A stretch of DNA of 64,000 nucleotides from an uncultured Bacteroidales bacterium (GTDB lineage Bacteria; Bacteroidota; Bacteroidia; Bacteroidales; UBA932): contig CAKUSP010000002.1 in the NCBI GenBank assembly GCA_934680015.1, positions 1-64,000 of the forward strand, read 5' to 3'. Shown here piece after piece: positions 62,113 through 64,000 of this stretch (position 1 is the first letter of the stretch; each line of letters starts with the position of its first letter). The notes below the pieces were generated by a model. The model did no database searches and was not told where the DNA came from. It worked only from the letters and a program-made list of their open reading frames with translations. Made by a program: the position numbers and the translations under genes.

Positions 62113-64000
62113 ATGATGGTTAAGAAGATAACGCTGTTTCTTGCCTTTTTTATAGTGGCGATTCTAAAATGTTCAGGACTTTATTCTCAAGGTCTGGGCT
62201 TTTTCGGCATGGATTATAAGATAGATGAAAGGACATCATATAATGTATTCGGATCCAGTAAGCCAGAATCTTTTTCTCGTTGGTTTCAGATGAGCTTTGA
62301 ATTTTCGCCTAAATATCAGGAAGATTTTGGCTATGTTTTTAGGATAAAAGATAATGGAGATTCAGAGCGGATATGGAATCTTTCTTATGATAGCCGGCAA
62401 GATAGTGTGGTCATTCGTTTAAATGAAGAAGGAAGGCATAGTCTGATACATATGGTACTTTCTAAAGATGAACTTCCTGTTTTTAGATGGAGTAAATTGC
62501 AATTGGTAATGGACTTGGATGGAGGCGAGGTCTCTTTGTCTGCATCGGGGAAGCGTTATACGAAACGATATGATGGGTTTCCTTCTAAGATTACCCCTAT
62601 TATAGAATTCGGACGAAGCGATTATATTATAGATGTCCCATCTTTTTCTCTAAGAAATTTAAACATATCTGGAGCTAACAAAGTTTTTGATTTTGCTCTG
62701 GATCAATTTTCCGGAAACGAAGTATATGATACTAAAAGAAGAGTATGCGGTGAGGTGAAAAACCCTGATTGGTTGATTAATAGAGCGGCCGTGTGGTCAG
62801 AGATCTTCGAATTCGGTTATGACCAGATAGCAGGCGTATCGTATAATCCTACAAGAAAGGAATTTTATTATTTCACGCAAGATGATATGACCATTTACTC
62901 TTTCATAGGCCAGAAAACGGAGTCGATACATTTCGATGAACCTTGTCCTGTTCAGATGAAGCTTGGTAATAATTATATATCTTCGGATGGGAGATATCTT
63001 TTTTGTTATGAGTTATTTAATGACGAAGTCCCTTCTGGAAGTCCTACGGTAGCGAAATTGGATCTAGATACAAAGCGATGGGAAATATGTAGCCACGATG
63101 GTTTAGCTATGCCTGTACACCACCATGCTACTTTTTTGAATCCATCAGATGGGGAGTTTTCTATTTTAGGCGGGTTTGGAAATAGATTATATAATGGTGA
63201 ATTTTATTCTTTCGATGAAGCTCTGGGGAAGTGGAAGAAGATCTTTACAAATCTACAGGGAGACCCTATATATCCACGTTATTTTACTTCGGCTGGAACA
63301 GATGGAAGGTATGTATATATTTATGGAGGAATGGGTAATGAGTGTGGAGAACAGGTTGTAGGACGGAGATATTTTTACGATTTACATAGAATTGATACGC
63401 AGACAGGCAAAAGTGTGCTTATGTGGGATCTTAGCAGCGAAGAACCTGATATGGTGCCGGTGCGAAATCTTATCGTAGATAATGGTAAATTCTACACTTT
63501 GTGCTATCCGGAGTATATTAGTCAGTCACAGCTTTATCTGTATTGCTTTAATATTTTAGATGGCTCGTATAAGCGATTGCAAAGTCCGATACCTATTGTG
63601 TCTGATAAAATGCGCACTAATGCCAATATTTATCTTGATAGAGAGTTGAATAGATTTTTTGCATGGACTCAAGTTTTTGATGATGATATTAGATCTACAG
63701 TTAGGGTATATGATCTTACTTATCCGCCTATATTTGAATTAAATATAGATGAAACGAAGACTGATTACAAGCGAATTGTTATTTTGCTTTGTTTTATTTT
63801 GGGGGCAAGTGGAATAGTCTTCTATTTTATTAAAAAACATAGAAAAAAATCCGACATGGATATTTCTCATAAATTAGGAAGGACTTTTAGGTATGAAAAT
63901 GCACAGAATCAGATATGCGTTTTTGGTAATTTTACAGTAAATGACAGAAATGCGCGAGATATCACATCAGCATTTACCAATCAGCAGCTCACTATTTTAT
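62113..64000 (+). CDS. Membrane-spanning kelch/lectin-like sensor with cytoplasmic winged-helix-like domain (3' end beyond window)
   Basis: The frame stays open from ATG 62113 (a second ATG follows at 62116) to the window end, 629 codons. The order is: signal peptide (about 1-26); a beta-sandwich resembling LamG/ConA lectins (about 30-200); a kelch-like propeller (about 225-545; FSILGGFGNRLYNG, YVYIYGGMGNECG); one transmembrane helix (about 553-573; RIVILLCFILGASGIVFYFI) with basic residues on its cytoplasmic side; then QICVFGNFTVNDRNARDIT at 601-619, which resembles the opening strands of SARP/OmpR-type winged-helix domains. No kinase or receiver domain appears before the cut. Divergence from the mannan PUL suggests that it senses mannan and regulates the locus; this is inference. 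Confidence 0.7.
   Translation, partial: MMVKKITLFLAFFIVAILKCSGLYSQGLGFFGMDYKIDERTSYNVFGSSKPESFSRWFQMSFEFSPKYQEDFGYVFRIKDNGDSERIWNLSYDSRQDSVVIRLNEEGRHSLIHMVLSKDELPVFRWSKLQLVMDLDGGEVSLSASGKRYTKRYDGFPSKITPIIEFGRSDYIIDVPSFSLRNLNISGANKVFDFALDQFSGNEVYDTKRRVCGEVKNPDWLINRAAVWSEIFEFGYDQIAGVSYNPTRKEFYYFTQDDMTIYSFIGQKTESIHFDEPCPVQMKLGNNYISSDGRYLFCYELFNDEVPSGSPTVAKLDLDTKRWEICSHDGLAMPVHHHATFLNPSDGEFSILGGFGNRLYNGEFYSFDEALGKWKKIFTNLQGDPIYPRYFTSAGTDGRYVYIYGGMGNECGEQVVGRRYFYDLHRIDTQTGKSVLMWDLSSEEPDMVPVRNLIVDNGKFYTLCYPEYISQSQLYLYCFNILDGSYKRLQSPIPIVSDKMRTNANIYLDRELNRFFAWTQVFDDDIRSTVRVYDLTYPPIFELNIDETKTDYKRIVILLCFILGASGIVFYFIKKHRKKSDMDISHKLGRTFRYENAQNQICVFGNFTVNDRNARDITSAFTNQQLTIL

Noticed and set aside
1..64000. 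CRISPR arrays, prophage, insertion sequences or integrases
   Set aside because: No regularly spaced repeats, transposase, integrase, phage structural or cas-like genes were found on either strand.

Overview
The window is a chromosomal segment of an AT-rich member of the Bacteroidales, probably gut- or rumen-associated; the family cannot be fixed from this sequence alone. The evidence is a SusC/SusD polysaccharide-utilization locus, TAnnTTTG -7 promoter boxes, lipoproteins with a short signal and Cys near residue 18-25, an L28-L33-DUF4295-ftsY cluster, ATP-type PEP carboxykinase, and DUF4199/DUF4296/DUF3575/DUF3823 proteins. No prophage, insertion sequence, transposase or CRISPR array was seen.

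Layout. 1-78: 3' end of a 5S rRNA and its terminator. 185-8149: a three-repeat lipoprotein, an APH-fold kinase, a TonB receptor paired with a beta-helix lipoprotein, and a patatin. 8169-8891: ssrA (minus) and tRNA-Val (plus) from a shared divergent promoter region, then a 48-bp tandem repeat. 8947-12407 (minus): ABC ATPase, permease and short GntR repressor, with a 24-bp palindromic operator upstream, then cardiolipin synthase. 12620-14447: a Stealth sugar phosphotransferase and a GT2. 14625-17061: a CDF transporter, a dolichyl-phosphate-mannose-synthase-like GT2 and DUF4199. 17119-26701: the translation and secretion block thrS-infC-rpmI-rplT-lepB-rpmB-rpmG-DUF4295, then ftsY-pheT-DUF4296-deoC. 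26780-31580: a zincin-like lipoprotein and DUF3575 protein, tRNA-Leu, typA-DUF177-rpmF and tRNA-Arg. 31636-37263: pckA, recQ and an M3 peptidase. 37269-44889 (minus): a tight operon TamB-like, RsmI-like, folB, mtaB, MBL hydrolase, M3 peptidase. 44935-47494: tsaD and an FAD protein. 47486-61913 (minus): an alpha-mannan PUL. 62113-64000 (plus, cut by the window): a membrane-spanning sensor/regulator.

The PUL reads, in transcription order: surface lipoprotein, GH76 endo-alpha-1,6-mannanase, SusC, SusD, DUF3823, GH92 alpha-mannosidase, a GH125 exo-alpha-1,6-mannosidase fused to an alpha/beta-hydrolase esterase, and a low-molecular-weight tyrosine phosphatase. Together they would cut an alpha-1,6-mannan backbone at the surface, import the pieces, remove side chains (GH92) and ester groups (esterase domain), and trim the backbone (GH125). 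The divergent neighbour has a secreted lectin-like and kelch-propeller part, one membrane span and the start of a cytoplasmic domain resembling a SARP/OmpR-type winged helix. It is a candidate one-component transmembrane regulator of this PUL, unlike SusR, HTCS or ECF/anti-sigma systems.

Most notable observations: the tmRNA tag reads GNYNYSYAC and lacks the usual ALAA end; threonyl-tRNA synthetase has lost most of its TGS domain; at least seven genes have a -7 box only 5-9 nt before the start codon, implying leaderless or nearly leaderless mRNAs; two divergent promoter pairs share exactly 13 bp between their -7 boxes; and a diverged repeat lies in two distant intergenic regions.
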